Shown one piece after another: positions 24,155-32,667 of a stretch of DNA of 64,000 bases (position 1 is the first letter of the stretch; the number at the start of each line of letters is the position of its first letter). Under the pieces are notes generated by a model. It made no database searches and was not told where the DNA came from. It saw nothing but the letters and a program-made list of their open reading frames with translations. Source of the DNA: an uncultured Haliea sp. (lineage in GTDB: Bacteria > Pseudomonadota > Gammaproteobacteria > Pseudomonadales > Halieaceae); the NCBI GenBank assembly GCA_947258585.1, contig CAMYIZ010000047.1, forward strand, positions 62,001 to 126,000, in the 5' to 3' direction. A program made the translations under genes and the position numbers.

Positions 24155-25485
24155 CAGCGGTCCCCGGCGTTGAAGTAGTCGCGGCTGATGCGGAAGACCA
24201 GCGGTCCGAGCAACAGCAGCGCGATAAGGTTGGGGATGGCCATAAAGGCGTTGAGGGTGTCGGCGATCAACCACACCATCTCCAGCTCTATGAGTGTGCC
24301 CACGGGAATCACCGCCACCCACAACAGGCGGAACGGCAGGCTCGCCCGCACCCCGAACAGGAACACCGCGCAGCGCTCACCGTAGAAGGACCAGCCGATC
24401 ATGGTGGTAAAAGCGAACAGGCACAGGCCCAGAGAGACCACGTACTGGCCACCGGGCATGCCGCCGGCAAAGGCCATGGAAGTGAGGCTGGCGCCACTCA
24501 CCCCCGAGGGCAGCACGTCCATGATCACGATCACCAGACCGGTCATGGTGCAGACCACCAGGGTATCGATAAAGGTGCCGAGCATGGCAATCATGCCCTG
24601 CTGCACCGGCTGGTCGGTGCGGGCCGCGGCATGGGCGATGGGAGCACTCCCCAGGCCGGCCTCATTGGAGAAGACCCCGCGGGCGACACCGAAGCGGATC
24701 GCCGCCCAGACCGTGGCGCCGGCAAAACCACCGGTGGCAGCGGACCCGGTAAAGGCGGACTCCACGATCACCGCAACCGCCGCCGGCACCGCGCTGAGGT
24801 GAGTGATGATGACTATCAGGCCCATCACGATATAGCTCAGGGCCATGAAAGGGACCAGCCAGCTGGCAACCCGGGCGATACGTTTCACCCCACCGAGGAT
24901 CACCGCCGCCACCAGCACCATCAACACCAGACCAGTGGCCAGCGGCGGCACGGCAAAGGAGTCCTGCAGCACCTGGGACACGGAATTGGATTGCACAGTA
25001 TTGGCGATGCCGAAGCCGGCCAGGCTGCCGAAGATCGCGAAGGCCCAGGCCAGCCAGTGCCAGCGCTTGTGCAGCCCGTTGCGAATGTAGTACATGGGGC
25101 CGCCACTGTAATTGCCTTCGGCATCCTGTTCCCGGAAACGCACGGCACAGACGGCCTCGGCATATTTTGTCGCCATGCCGACCAGGGCGGTGATCCACAT
25201 CCAGAACAGGGCCCCGGGGCCGCCCAGCACCAGGGCGGTCGCCACCCCGGCAATGTTACCGGTGCCGATGGTGGCGGACAGGGACGTCATCAGGGCGCTG
25301 AACGGGGAGATATCACCTTTGCCGTGCCCTTCCCGACCGCCCAGCAGGAGCGCAAATGCCCGCGGAATATTGCGCAGGGTGAGGAAGCGCAGGCCGATGC
25401 TGAGATACAGACCCGTTCCCAGCAACAGCACCAGCATCACCGGCCCCCAGGCCCAGCTGTTAATGGTTGTGATCATTTCGCTCAT
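24154..25485 (-). CDS. Sodium:alanine/glycine symporter (AGCS family)
   Basis: Inner-membrane sodium-coupled amino acid carrier of 443 residues with about 10-11 hydrophobic segments. The AGCS signature is seen in SATIGTGNIAGVATALVLGGPGA-type sequence near residues 70-92, followed by WMWITALVGMATKYAEA and, later, GVFSNEAGLGSAPIAHAAA. Specificity cannot be read; alanine, glycine or D-amino acids are usual. It lies 18 bases after the D-cysteine desulfhydrase-like gene and overlaps the nucleotidase gene. Confidence 0.92.
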   Translation of the reverse strand: MSEMITTINSWAWGPVMLVLLLGTGLYLSIGLRFLTLRNIPRAFALLLGGREGHGKGDISPFSALMTSLSATIGTGNIAGVATALVLGGPGALFWMWITALVGMATKYAEAVCAVRFREQDAEGNYSGGPMYYIRNGLHKRWHWLAWAFAIFGSLAGFGIANTVQSNSVSQVLQDSFAVPPLATGLVLMVLVAAVILGGVKRIARVASWLVPFMALSYIVMGLIVIITHLSAVPAAVAVIVESAFTGSAATGGFAGATVWAAIRFGVARGVFSNEAGLGSAPIAHAAARTDQPVQQGMIAMLGTFIDTLVVCTMTGLVIVIMDVLPSGVSGASLTSMAFAGGMPGGQYVVSLGLCLFAFTTMIGWSFYGERCAVFLFGVRASLPFRLLWVAVIPVGTLIELEMVWLIADTLNAFMAIPNLIALLLLGPLVFRISRDYFNAGDR

Positions 25486-25503
25486 TGCGCCCGCCCCCGG
25501 AGC

Positions 25504-26520
25504 TCAGCCGCGCACACTGGCGCCGGCAAGCTTGAAATTCTGTGCCTGCGGGAACACCCCGAAAACACCGCCTGTGTGCAGGAAAATGATATCGCGACAG
25601 TCGCGAAAACGCCCTGCCGCGAGTTCGGCGAGCATGCCCTGGAAGGCCTTGCCGGTGTAGACCGGGTCCAGCAGCAGGCCCTCGAGGGCGGCCAGTTCCG
25701 CGATCAGCGCGAACACTTCCGGCCCGGCGACACCGTAACCCTCCCCCACGTAACCGTCCAGCACCCGGACTTCCGGGCTTACAGGTGGTACTGCGGGGAA
25801 ACGGCTGCGCCAGTCGGCGCTGTCCGCCGCCACCTTGTCCAGGAAGTACTGCTCGTCGTCGCAAACATTGACGCCCCACACGGTCAGGGGCAGGCCATAG
25901 AGACTGGCGCCGAGCGTCAACCCGGCCTGGGTGCCACCGGAACCGGTGGCAGTGACCAGATGGGCACTGTCGATGTCCGCAGAGGCGAGATCTGCCTTCA
26001 GCTCTTCACAGGCGGCGATGTAGCCCCAGGCACCGAGCCCGTCACTGCCACCCGTGGGAATCGCCAGCGCCTTGCGTCCCAGCCTGGCATAGTGTTCCTG
26101 CCAATGGACAAACAGATCCGGCAACTCGCTGACATACTGGCGCTTCGGGTAGCAGTTGATGGTGGCGCCGGCCAGTTGGTCCAGGAGGAAGTTGCCCTCG
26201 CTGGCAGCGGGCTCCTCCCCGCGCAGCAACAGATGTACCGACAGCCCCGACTGGGCGCCGGCGAACGCGGTGGCACGGCAGTGGTTGCTTTGCACGCCGC
26301 CGCAGGTAATCAGGGTATCGCAGCCTTCCGCCAGGGCGTGGGCGACGATGAACTCGAGCTTGCGAACCTTGTTGCCGCTGAGCAGGCAACCACTCAGGTC
26401 GTCGCGCTTGACCCAGAGCCGATGGCCCTGCCCCCAGCGCTCGCTGGCCCGAGCCAGGTAGTGCAGCGGGGTGGGCCGACGGGCCAGATCGACCCGTGGC
26501 GGCAACTCAAGTGCAGCCAT
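25504..26520 (-). CDS. PLP enzyme of the D-cysteine desulfhydrase / ACC deaminase family
   Basis: Fold-type II PLP enzyme, 338 residues. The PLP lysine is K51 in LLSGNKVRKLEF; CGGVQSNHCRATAFA and IPTGGSDGLGAWGYIAACEE are family blocks, and the C-terminal LDPVYTGKAFQGML is typical. D-cysteine desulfhydrase (pyruvate, sulfide, ammonia) is more likely than ACC deaminase, but the two are hard to separate by eye. The adjacent amino-acid symporter and nearby cysB favour amino-acid sulfur metabolism. ATG overlaps the yajC stop. Confidence 0.85.
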   Translation of the reverse strand: MAALELPPRVDLARRPTPLHYLARASERWGQGHRLWVKRDDLSGCLLSGNKVRKLEFIVAHALAEGCDTLITCGGVQSNHCRATAFAGAQSGLSVHLLLRGEEPAASEGNFLLDQLAGATINCYPKRQYVSELPDLFVHWQEHYARLGRKALAIPTGGSDGLGAWGYIAACEELKADLASADIDSAHLVTATGSGGTQAGLTLGASLYGLPLTVWGVNVCDDEQYFLDKVAADSADWRSRFPAVPPVSPEVRVLDGYVGEGYGVAGPEVFALIAELAALEGLLLDPVYTGKAFQGMLAELAAGRFRDCRDIIFLHTGGVFGVFPQAQNFKLAGASVRG

Positions 26521-26855
26521 CAGCCGATGGACTTGAGCGTTCCCTTCGGCAACACGGCGTGGACATGAATACGCTGGAACTTCATCTCCACATTGTTGGC
26601 GACGTTCAGCACAATGTAGTTGTCATCCAGGCTGGTGATGCGGCCGAGGATACCGGAGCTGGTGACCACCTCATCGCCCTTGCCCAGCGCGGAAACCATC
26701 TGCGCGTGTTCCTTCTGGCGCTTGCGCTGGGGGCGAATCGCAATGAAGTAGAACAGCGCAAACAGACCGACCAGGAACACAATCTGGAACATTTCGCCGC
26801 CACCGGCGGCGGCACCTTCGGCCTGGGCGTGGGCGCTGGCAATGAACAAACTCAT
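26520..26855 (-). CDS. yajC: Preprotein translocase subunit YajC
   Basis: Small single-span component of the Sec holotranslocon associated with SecDF. The 111-residue protein has an N-terminal hydrophobic helix (FQIVFLVGLFALFYFIAIRP) followed by the conserved RPQRKRQKEHAQMVSALGKGDEVVTSSGILG. ATG at 26855 has a perfect AAGGAG 6 bases upstream; the open frame beyond it is not coding. Unlike the common tgt-yajC-secD-secF order, here it overlaps the PLP enzyme gene and follows an exonuclease gene. Confidence 0.95.
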   Translation of the reverse strand: MSLFIASAHAQAEGAAAGGGEMFQIVFLVGLFALFYFIAIRPQRKRQKEHAQMVSALGKGDEVVTSSGILGRITSLDDNYIVLNVANNVEMKFQRIHVHAVLPKGTLKSIG

Positions 26856-26968
26856 GGGAACTCCTTGTTGGCGGGCAAAGCGGGAAGATGCTTGCGAGAG
26901 CTTACAGACAGGCGCAAATGTACAGTGAAACCCCTGCCCCTGCAATGCGGGCGGTGGGCACGCAGCGG

Positions 26969-27751
26969 TCAGGCACGCAGCTCGAAGTCGTACTCCATGA
27001 TCTGCGGCGCATGGTCAGAGAAGCGCTGGGCCTTGTAGATATCCGCTCCCCTGACGGCTGGTACCAGTCCCGGCGTGATCAGCTGGTAGTCCAGACGCCA
27101 GCCCACGTTCCGGTCCCAGGCCTGGCCGCGGTTGGACCACCAGGTGTACTGCTCTGGCTCGGTATTGACCAGGCGGAAGGAATCGACGTAGCCCAGCTTG
27201 TCGTAGACCTGGTCCAGCCAGGCGCGCTCCTCGGGGAGAAATCCAGAGTTTTTCTGGTTGGCCCTCCAGTTCTTCAGGTCGATGGGCTGGTGGCAAATGT
27301 TCCAGTCCGCGCAGATGATGAACTCGCGGCGTTTGCGCCGCAGACCCTTAAGGTGTTCGTAGAACTGGGCCATGAAATCGAATTTCTTCGCCTGTGCCGC
27401 CTCACTGCTGGAACCCGAAGGCAGGTACAGGGAGATGACGCTGAGCCCTTCGTAGTCCGCCTGCAGGTAGCGGCCTTCACTGTCAGCTGACTCCCAGCCC
27501 AGGCTGGTGACGATCTGCCGCGGCCGAACCCGGGAATACAGCGCGGTGCCACTGTAGCCCTTTTTGATCGCATCATTGTAGAAACAATAGTAGCCCTCGG
27601 GGCTGAACACCGGGTCCGCAAGTTGCTCTTCCTGGGCCTTGGTCTCCTGAATGCAGACGACATCGGCGCTCTGCTCCGCCAGCCAGGAAAAGAACCCCTT
27701 GCGGGCCGCTGCACGAATGCCGTTGGTGTTACAGGTAATAATAGTTGCCAC
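26969..27751 (-). CDS. xth: Exodeoxyribonuclease III (Crc-like branch, catalytic residues kept)
   Basis: EEP-fold nuclease, AP endonuclease/3'-5' exonuclease for base-excision repair. The 260-residue protein keeps the catalytic set: Glu36 in CIQETKAQ, Asp-Asn in CADWNICH, GWRLDYQ and SDHAPQ (His247). Its overall sequence (SWLAEQSADVVCIQ, GRYLQADYEGLSVISLYLPSG, KRREFI) strongly resembles Pseudomonas Crc, which has lost those residues. Divergent from the acyl-CoA synthetase gene, with a 171-base gap (27752-27922) in which no clear promoter was recognised. Confidence 0.92.
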   Translation of the reverse strand: MATIITCNTNGIRAAARKGFFSWLAEQSADVVCIQETKAQEEQLADPVFSPEGYYCFYNDAIKKGYSGTALYSRVRPRQIVTSLGWESADSEGRYLQADYEGLSVISLYLPSGSSSEAAQAKKFDFMAQFYEHLKGLRRKRREFIICADWNICHQPIDLKNWRANQKNSGFLPEERAWLDQVYDKLGYVDSFRLVNTEPEQYTWWSNRGQAWDRNVGWRLDYQLITPGLVPAVRGADIYKAQRFSDHAPQIMEYDFELRA

Positions 27752-27922
27752 AATCCGTCCCGGTGTTTACGCAGCGGCGCAGTGTAACGGAATGGACCAG
27801 CTCGCTTCAATTCGCCGCGCCCCGCCAGCTACCCTGCCCCCGGACACCACCCTTGTGTATCATCCCTGCAGCTCCGCTTCCTGCCCTGCAACCTGACGAC
27901 GACCGGGAGACCCCAGATCACC

Positions 27923-29629
27923 ATGAATGAAGTCGCCGCTATCAGCACCCGCCTGCGTACTGCCTGTGAGCAACTGACGGCCCCGGGGGCCCCCTTCGAA
28001 ATCGAGCCCCGGACCGTCAACGGCGCCGAACTGCGCTGCTACCGCAACGCGCCCGTGGACCTCCGCACGGCCCTGGATGCCGGCCGAGCGCATGGCGACA
28101 GAACCGCCATTACCTACGAGGATGAGCGCTACAGTTTCACCGAGTTTTTCGCCGCCGCCGACCGCTTTGCCCACTACCTCGTCAATACCGCGGGTATCAA
28201 ACCAGGGGACCGGGTCGCCATCGCCATGCGCAACTACCCGGAGTGGATGTTTGCCTTCGTCGGCGCCGTGTCGGTGGGAGCGGTGGTGGTGCCCCTGAAT
28301 AGCTGGGGACGCGCAGAGGAACTGGGCTACGCCCTCGGTGACGCGGGCGCCCGCCTGGTGGTGTGCGACCCGGAGCGACTGGCCCTGGTGCGGTCGCGCC
28401 TGCGGGAACTGGGTTGCGCAGCGATCGTGGCCCGCAGTGCTGGCGCCGACACCCGTGGCGCCGACACCTGGGAGGTCACCCGGGCAGGCCCGGCAGAGTG
28501 CCCGCAGGTGACCATCAGCCCGGACGACCTGGTGATGATCATGTACACCTCCGGCACTACCGGCAAACCCAAGGGCGCCGCCTCTACCCACTTCGCCATT
28601 GCCCAGGCCCTCTACAACTTCGAGTTGATGGCCTACATGTCGGCAATGGCCAACCCGGACATCATTGGCAAGATGATGTCCTCGGGCTATGAGCCTTCGA
28701 CCCTGCTCTCAGTGCCACTGTTCCACGTCTCGGGATGCTACGCCGTCTTTCTGCTCAACCTGCGGGGCGGACGCAAGACCAGCATCCTCTACAAGTGGGA
28801 CCCGGTGGCCGCCCTGCAGGTTATTGAACGCGAGCGTATCACCGTCTTCACCGGGGTGCCGGCCATGACCATCGCCATGCTGGAGTCACCCGAATTCGAA
28901 CGCACGGATACCAGCAGCCTGTACTCCCTCGGCGCCGGCGGCACCGCCTGCCCGCCACACCTGAAAGACCTGATCTACGGCAAGGTCCCCCACGCCTACC
29001 CCGGCACCGGCTACGGCATGACCGAAACCAATGCCACCGGCAGTAGCTGCACCGGCGAGGCCTATCGGGTCTGCCCCACCGCCGCCGGCACCCTGTCGCC
29101 CATCGTCGACCTGCGCGCAATTGATTCGGACGGCAACACCCTGCCCCCGGGCCAGGCGGGTGAGCTGATGCTGCGCAGCCCCACCAATGCGCGTGAGTAC
29201 TGGAATCTGCCCGCCGCAACGGCGGAAACCTTTGTCGACGGCTGGGTGCGCACCGGCGATATCGGCTACATGGACGAGTACGGCTTCGTCCACATCGTGG
29301 ACCGGATCAAGGACATGGTGATCCGCAGCGGCGAAAACATCTACCCGATTGAAGTGGAGGGTGTGCTCACCGCCCACCCGCAGGTGCGCGAGGCCTCCGT
29401 GTATGGCCTCCCGCACCCCGAACTGGGGGAAGAGCTCGCAGCGACGGTATATGGCGATCCCGGCCTGAAGCCGGAGGAACTGACTGCCTACCTGAAGGAG
29501 CACCTGGCGGGATTCAAGGTGCCTACCCAGTGGTTGCTGACCGCTGAGCCACTGGCCCGCAATGCCACCGGCAAACTGCTGAAGCAGGAAATCCGTGCTC
29601 GGCACCTGCAGCAGTGGCCGCATTCCTGA
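27923..29629 (+). CDS. Class I adenylate-forming acyl-CoA synthetase
   Basis: ANL-superfamily enzyme that activates a carboxylic acid as acyl-AMP and then acyl-CoA. The 568-residue protein shows the P-loop MYTSGTTGKPKGAASTH (about residue 208), the A5-type GYGMTETNA, the hinge RTGDIGYMDEYGFVHIVDR followed by KDMVIRSGENIYPIEVE, and the C-terminal lysine NATGKLLKQE. Substrate unknown; the N-terminal 45 residues are unusual. It faces a minus-strand run of catabolic genes, so a xenobiotic- or terpenoid-derived acid is plausible but not shown. GGGAG sits about 13 bases before the ATG, slightly far. Confidence 0.88.
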   Translation: MNEVAAISTRLRTACEQLTAPGAPFEIEPRTVNGAELRCYRNAPVDLRTALDAGRAHGDRTAITYEDERYSFTEFFAAADRFAHYLVNTAGIKPGDRVAIAMRNYPEWMFAFVGAVSVGAVVVPLNSWGRAEELGYALGDAGARLVVCDPERLALVRSRLRELGCAAIVARSAGADTRGADTWEVTRAGPAECPQVTISPDDLVMIMYTSGTTGKPKGAASTHFAIAQALYNFELMAYMSAMANPDIIGKMMSSGYEPSTLLSVPLFHVSGCYAVFLLNLRGGRKTSILYKWDPVAALQVIERERITVFTGVPAMTIAMLESPEFERTDTSSLYSLGAGGTACPPHLKDLIYGKVPHAYPGTGYGMTETNATGSSCTGEAYRVCPTAAGTLSPIVDLRAIDSDGNTLPPGQAGELMLRSPTNAREYWNLPAATAETFVDGWVRTGDIGYMDEYGFVHIVDRIKDMVIRSGENIYPIEVEGVLTAHPQVREASVYGLPHPELGEELAATVYGDPGLKPEELTAYLKEHLAGFKVPTQWLLTAEPLARNATGKLLKQEIRARHLQQWPHS

Positions 29630-29635
29630 GAGCAC

Positions 29636-29660
29636 TGCTGCCGGCGGGCCCGCCGCAGCA
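29636..29660. terminator. Hairpin between convergent genes, possible bidirectional terminator
   Basis: TGCTG / CAGCA surrounds GGCGGG / CCCGCC with a small bulge in the 45-base gap between the acyl-CoA synthetase stop and the glutathione transferase stop. No T run follows on either strand, so factor-independent termination is uncertain. Confidence 0.35.
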
Positions 29661-29674
29661 ACAGGGTCGGCGCC

Positions 29675-30379
29675 TCAGTCCCCGGGGCCTGCGCCGGTGA
29701 CCATGGAGCGGGCCCGGCGTGAAAACGCCTCCGCATCCTCGGTTTTCTTCGCATCCATGAGTTCGGCGATATCCACCGGCACCTTGACTCCGGCGCGGGC
29801 ACGGGGCCGGTCGGAAATCGCTCCCATCCAGCGGGAGAGATTGTCCAGGCCCTCAATGGAGATGCCTGACCAGCGGTGCGTCCTGACCCACGCCCAGTTC
29901 GCCATATCGGCGATGCTGTAGTCTCCGGCGAGGAATTCGCTCTCGCCCAGGCGTCGGTCCAGTACCTCGAACAGGCGCCGGCCCTCGGTCTGGTAGCGAT
30001 CGATGGCGGGCTGGATTTTTTCCGGGAAGTAGCGATAGAACACATTGGCCTGGCCCATCATCGGGCCTACCCCGCCCATCTGGAACATCAGCCACTGCAG
30101 CACGCGGGAGCGGCCGCGCACATCCGTGGGCAGGAACCTGCCACTCTTCTCCGCCAGGTAGATCATGATGGCCCCGGATTCGAACACGGCAAAATCGTCC
30201 TCATCCCGGTCCGTAATGGCGGGAATGCGGCCGTTGGGGCAGATCCGCAAAAACTCCGCCGTTTTCTGCTGCCCGGCACCCAGGTCGATGGTGTGCACCT
30301 CGTAGGGCAACTCCATTTCCTCCAGCGCGATGGAGGCCTTGTAGCCGTTGGGCGTCGGTGCGGTGTAGAGGTCAATCAT
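29675..30379 (-). CDS. Glutathione S-transferase, Nu-class / YfcG-like
   Basis: The 234-residue protein has the thioredoxin-fold N-domain [20 protein letters not shown] with Pro-Asn-Gly instead of a catalytic cysteine, [13 protein letters not shown] with the cis-Pro, and [13 protein letters not shown] binding glutathione. The all-helical C-domain includes [16 protein letters not shown]. Members act as disulfide-bond reductases or transferases. Last gene of a minus-strand group, 10 bases after the NTF2-like gene. Confidence 0.9.
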   Translation of the reverse strand: MIDLYTAPTPNGYKASIALEEMELPYEVHTIDLGAGQQKTAEFLRICPNGRIPAITDRDEDDFAVFESGAIMIYLAEKSGRFLPTDVRGRSRVLQWLMFQMGGVGPMMGQANVFYRYFPEKIQPAIDRYQTEGRRLFEVLDRRLGESEFLAGDYSIADMANWAWVRTHRWSGISIEGLDNLSRWMGAISDRPRARAGVKVPVDIAELMDAKKTEDAEAFSRRARSMVTGAGPGD

Positions 30380-30389
30380 GCCCTGGCCT

Positions 30390-30839
30390 TCAAAGGTTCA
30401 TGAAATCCGGTGCGTTGAATATCCAGCTCTTTTCCTCTACGCGGCGGCTGATGCGCCAGCCGGCGGGAGTGCGGCGGTATTCATCCACGTACCACAGACC
30501 GATCAGGAAAACCTGCTGGCCACCGTCCGGGAGGTTCATTTCCATCGGATTGAAACACATCACGCGTCCCGTTGCGCTGTCGCCGCTCACGGCGAACTGC
30601 AGGTTGGCGTTCAAATGCTGGGAATTGGGGAAGATCTCGTCGGCCACCGCCTGTTTCAGGTAGGCAATGGTCTCCTCCAGGTTGCCCACCGAGCCGCCAA
30701 AGGCGGAATAATCGATGTGGGCATCCTCGGTAAACACCTCGCGAAGCGTATCGAACGACTTGCTGTCGATCAGGTGGGAGTAGAAAAACACCAGATCCTG
30801 CAGTTCCAGACGGTCGGAGATATCCTGTTGCGACAACAT
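30390..30839 (-). CDS. NTF2-like / SnoaL-like protein
   Basis: A 149-residue cone-fold protein of the SnoaL_4 type: an N-terminal helix pair [20 protein letters not shown], then [14 protein letters not shown], and the C-terminal strands [24 protein letters not shown]. The group contains dehydratases, isomerases (ketosteroid isomerase relatives) and non-enzymes. The ATG at 30839 has AAGGA 8 bases upstream. Position among P450, glutathione transferase and amidohydrolase-like genes suggests a catabolic step; the reaction is not known. Confidence 0.75.
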   Translation of the reverse strand: MLSQQDISDRLELQDLVFFYSHLIDSKSFDTLREVFTEDAHIDYSAFGGSVGNLEETIAYLKQAVADEIFPNSQHLNANLQFAVSGDSATGRVMCFNPMEMNLPDGGQQVFLIGLWYVDEYRRTPAGWRISRRVEEKSWIFNAPDFMNL

Positions 30840-30872
30840 GGCAGCTTTCCTTTTTATTGGTAGTTGCTAGGC

Positions 30873-31637
30873 TCAGAAAACCAGCGGCAGACTGATGTGC
30901 TGCCGGTACATGCGATCCCGGTGCGCCAGCAGCCGCGGGGTCAACCATTGCGCCGTCTCTTCGGCACCCGACTCGTACATGCCCCGCAGGTAGTCGGGCA
31001 TGGGATTGACCTCATGCGGCAGGGGTTTGACCATCCCCGCGAAGTTGGCCCAGTAGAAATCCACGGCGCTGAGCTGCTCCCCCACGAACCACTCGCGCCC
31101 CGCTGCTTCCTGGGCGGCGAGGCGCTGGTCCAGCAAGCCGGCGATAGCCGCCAGTTTGGCGCCCGCCACTGCAGCCGCTTCTGCGCTCCAGGCATACTTG
31201 GCTGCCATGCGCACGACACCCGGCGGCGGCTCTGGAAGACTCATGCCCGGTATGAAAAGCTGCAAGCGACGCTGCCAGCCAAATCCGTCGACCCCGGCTA
31301 TCAACGCCGACAGGCCCAGCACCTCGGCCCGCAGCGCGGGATCGACGGGCAGCAGGGCCGGTTCCGGCGCCAGGCGTTCCCCAAGGTGCAATAGATCCAG
31401 CCAGTGACAGACCGGAGGCAGGTCATCGTAGACTGCCACCGGTGCCGAAGTCTGCCCGGTCCAGGACTTCAGCGCGGCGTTTTCACCACCGGCCTCCTGG
31501 CGCACGGGCAGATAGCTGAGCCCCTTGAAGTCGAACAGGGACTTGGCCGTTTCGCCCCAGGGCCCGGGTACGCCCGCCGTCAGGACCAGGCGCAAGCCGG
31601 GAGCGTCAACCGCGTCTTCAACCTCGGCATATTCCAT
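30873..31637 (-). CDS. Glutathione S-transferase-like protein
   Basis: A 254-residue protein with a GST layout: an N-terminal thioredoxin-like half (LRLVLTAGVPGPWGETAKSL, FDFKGLSYLPVRQ) and a helical C-terminal half with LDQRLAAQEAAGREWFVGEQLSAVDFYWANF-type sequence, where the Asp of the N-capping box is kept. The usual glutathione-binding ES motif is replaced by YDDLPPVCHWLD, so glutathione binding is doubtful. ATG at 31637 with AAGGAG 7 bases upstream was chosen over an in-frame start 18 bases earlier. Gap of 14 bases to the amidohydrolase-like gene. Confidence 0.75.
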   Translation of the reverse strand: MEYAEVEDAVDAPGLRLVLTAGVPGPWGETAKSLFDFKGLSYLPVRQEAGGENAALKSWTGQTSAPVAVYDDLPPVCHWLDLLHLGERLAPEPALLPVDPALRAEVLGLSALIAGVDGFGWQRRLQLFIPGMSLPEPPPGVVRMAAKYAWSAEAAAVAGAKLAAIAGLLDQRLAAQEAAGREWFVGEQLSAVDFYWANFAGMVKPLPHEVNPMPDYLRGMYESGAEETAQWLTPRLLAHRDRMYRQHISLPLVF

Positions 31638-31651
31638 CACAACACTCCTTC

Positions 31652-32524
31652 TCAAGTATCCAGTTTAAACACGCGGATCGCGTTTTCCCGCAGGAATTTC
31701 GGCCAGACTTCATCGCGGAATGGCACCTCGGGCATCTCGCTGAAAATGCGGTCCAGGGACAGGCCCATGGGGAAGTACCCCGCGTACATGACCTGGTCGG
31801 AACCGCGTGTATTGGCGAAATGCACGATATCCTTCGGGTAGTGCTTGGGCGCAAAGGCACTGGTCATGTAGTGCAGGTTGGGGTACTTGAGCATGAGCTT
31901 CCAGGCCACATCCGTCCACGGCTCGCAGCCGTGCCGGGTAACGATATTGAGCTCGGGGAAAAACCACAATACCTCGTCCAGCAGTTCCACCTTTTGCGGG
32001 CCAAACGGCAGGCGCGGCCCGGGTATACCCATGCAGGGACAGAAGGGAATGTCGAGCTCCACCAGTTTGGCGTAAATCGGATACCACTTCTTGTCGTTCA
32101 CCGGCACCGGCGGGCAAATCATCGCCGGGGACGCAGTCACCGCCTTGATGTCGAACTCTTCTTTCAGCGCAACGATGGTGCGGACCTCGTCCATGCCATT
32201 GTTGGGGTTGGCCTCATAACAGGCAAAAAAGCGGTCCGGGAACCGGCGCAAGGCCTCCTTGTGCTGTTCGGCATAGGGGCCGATGCCGATCATTGCGCGC
32301 TCGATATTGTGCTTGTCCATCTGCGCGACGGTGTAGGCGACGTAATCCTCCTGGCCATCGATCTTGGGGATATCCTTGAACATGTACTGGGCGGGCATCT
32401 TGAACATCTCATGGCTCTGCCTGTCCATGAGCATGGGCTTGATCCACTCGTAGAAGTGGCTGTTATCGTCGCCGGGCACGGCCAGCATCAAATCGATAAC
32501 GCCAATATCTTGCGGCATGGGCAT
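31652..32524 (-). CDS. Amidohydrolase-2-fold protein with missing metal ligands
   Basis: The 290-residue protein aligns with amidohydrolase family 2 (PF04909; decarboxylases, hydrolases). The N-terminal strand that normally reads Asp-x-His-x-His is IDLMLAVPG here, and the C-terminal G-x-Asp-x-P motif is VMYAGYFPMG. A His in IVTRHGCEPWTDVAW remains. The barrel core (FACYEANPNNGMDEV, LPFGPQKVELLDEVLWFFP) is otherwise intact, so it may be a metal-free enzyme or a binding protein. GGAGG lies 9 bases before ATG. Situated between P450 and GST-like genes. Confidence 0.78.
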   Translation of the reverse strand: MPMPQDIGVIDLMLAVPGDDNSHFYEWIKPMLMDRQSHEMFKMPAQYMFKDIPKIDGQEDYVAYTVAQMDKHNIERAMIGIGPYAEQHKEALRRFPDRFFACYEANPNNGMDEVRTIVALKEEFDIKAVTASPAMICPPVPVNDKKWYPIYAKLVELDIPFCPCMGIPGPRLPFGPQKVELLDEVLWFFPELNIVTRHGCEPWTDVAWKLMLKYPNLHYMTSAFAPKHYPKDIVHFANTRGSDQVMYAGYFPMGLSLDRIFSEMPEVPFRDEVWPKFLRENAIRVFKLDT

Positions 32525-32667
32525 TTGCGGGAGCCTCCTCGAATTATAGAGCGGTCATTGTGCTCGCTGCCGCCGGAGACACCAAGACCGGCGACCAGGC
32601 CGGGGCGGATAATTCAGCCCGGGGCACAATAGCATGAACCGGTGCCGGCCGCCGCCGGCGCAGCCTG
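32525..32667. other. Gap between P450 and amidohydrolase-like genes
   Basis: A 143-base stretch on the transcribed minus strand between two co-directional genes. It starts after the P450 stop with a GC-rich palindrome around GCCGGC-CGCC-GCCGGC (near 32645-32660) lacking a T run. No clear promoter was recognised ahead of the amidohydrolase-like gene. Confidence 0.4.

Noticed and set aside
26969-27751. Naming the exonuclease homologue Crc
   Set aside because: It keeps Glu36, the Asp-Asn pair and the C-terminal Asp-His that Crc has lost, so an active nuclease is the safer call.
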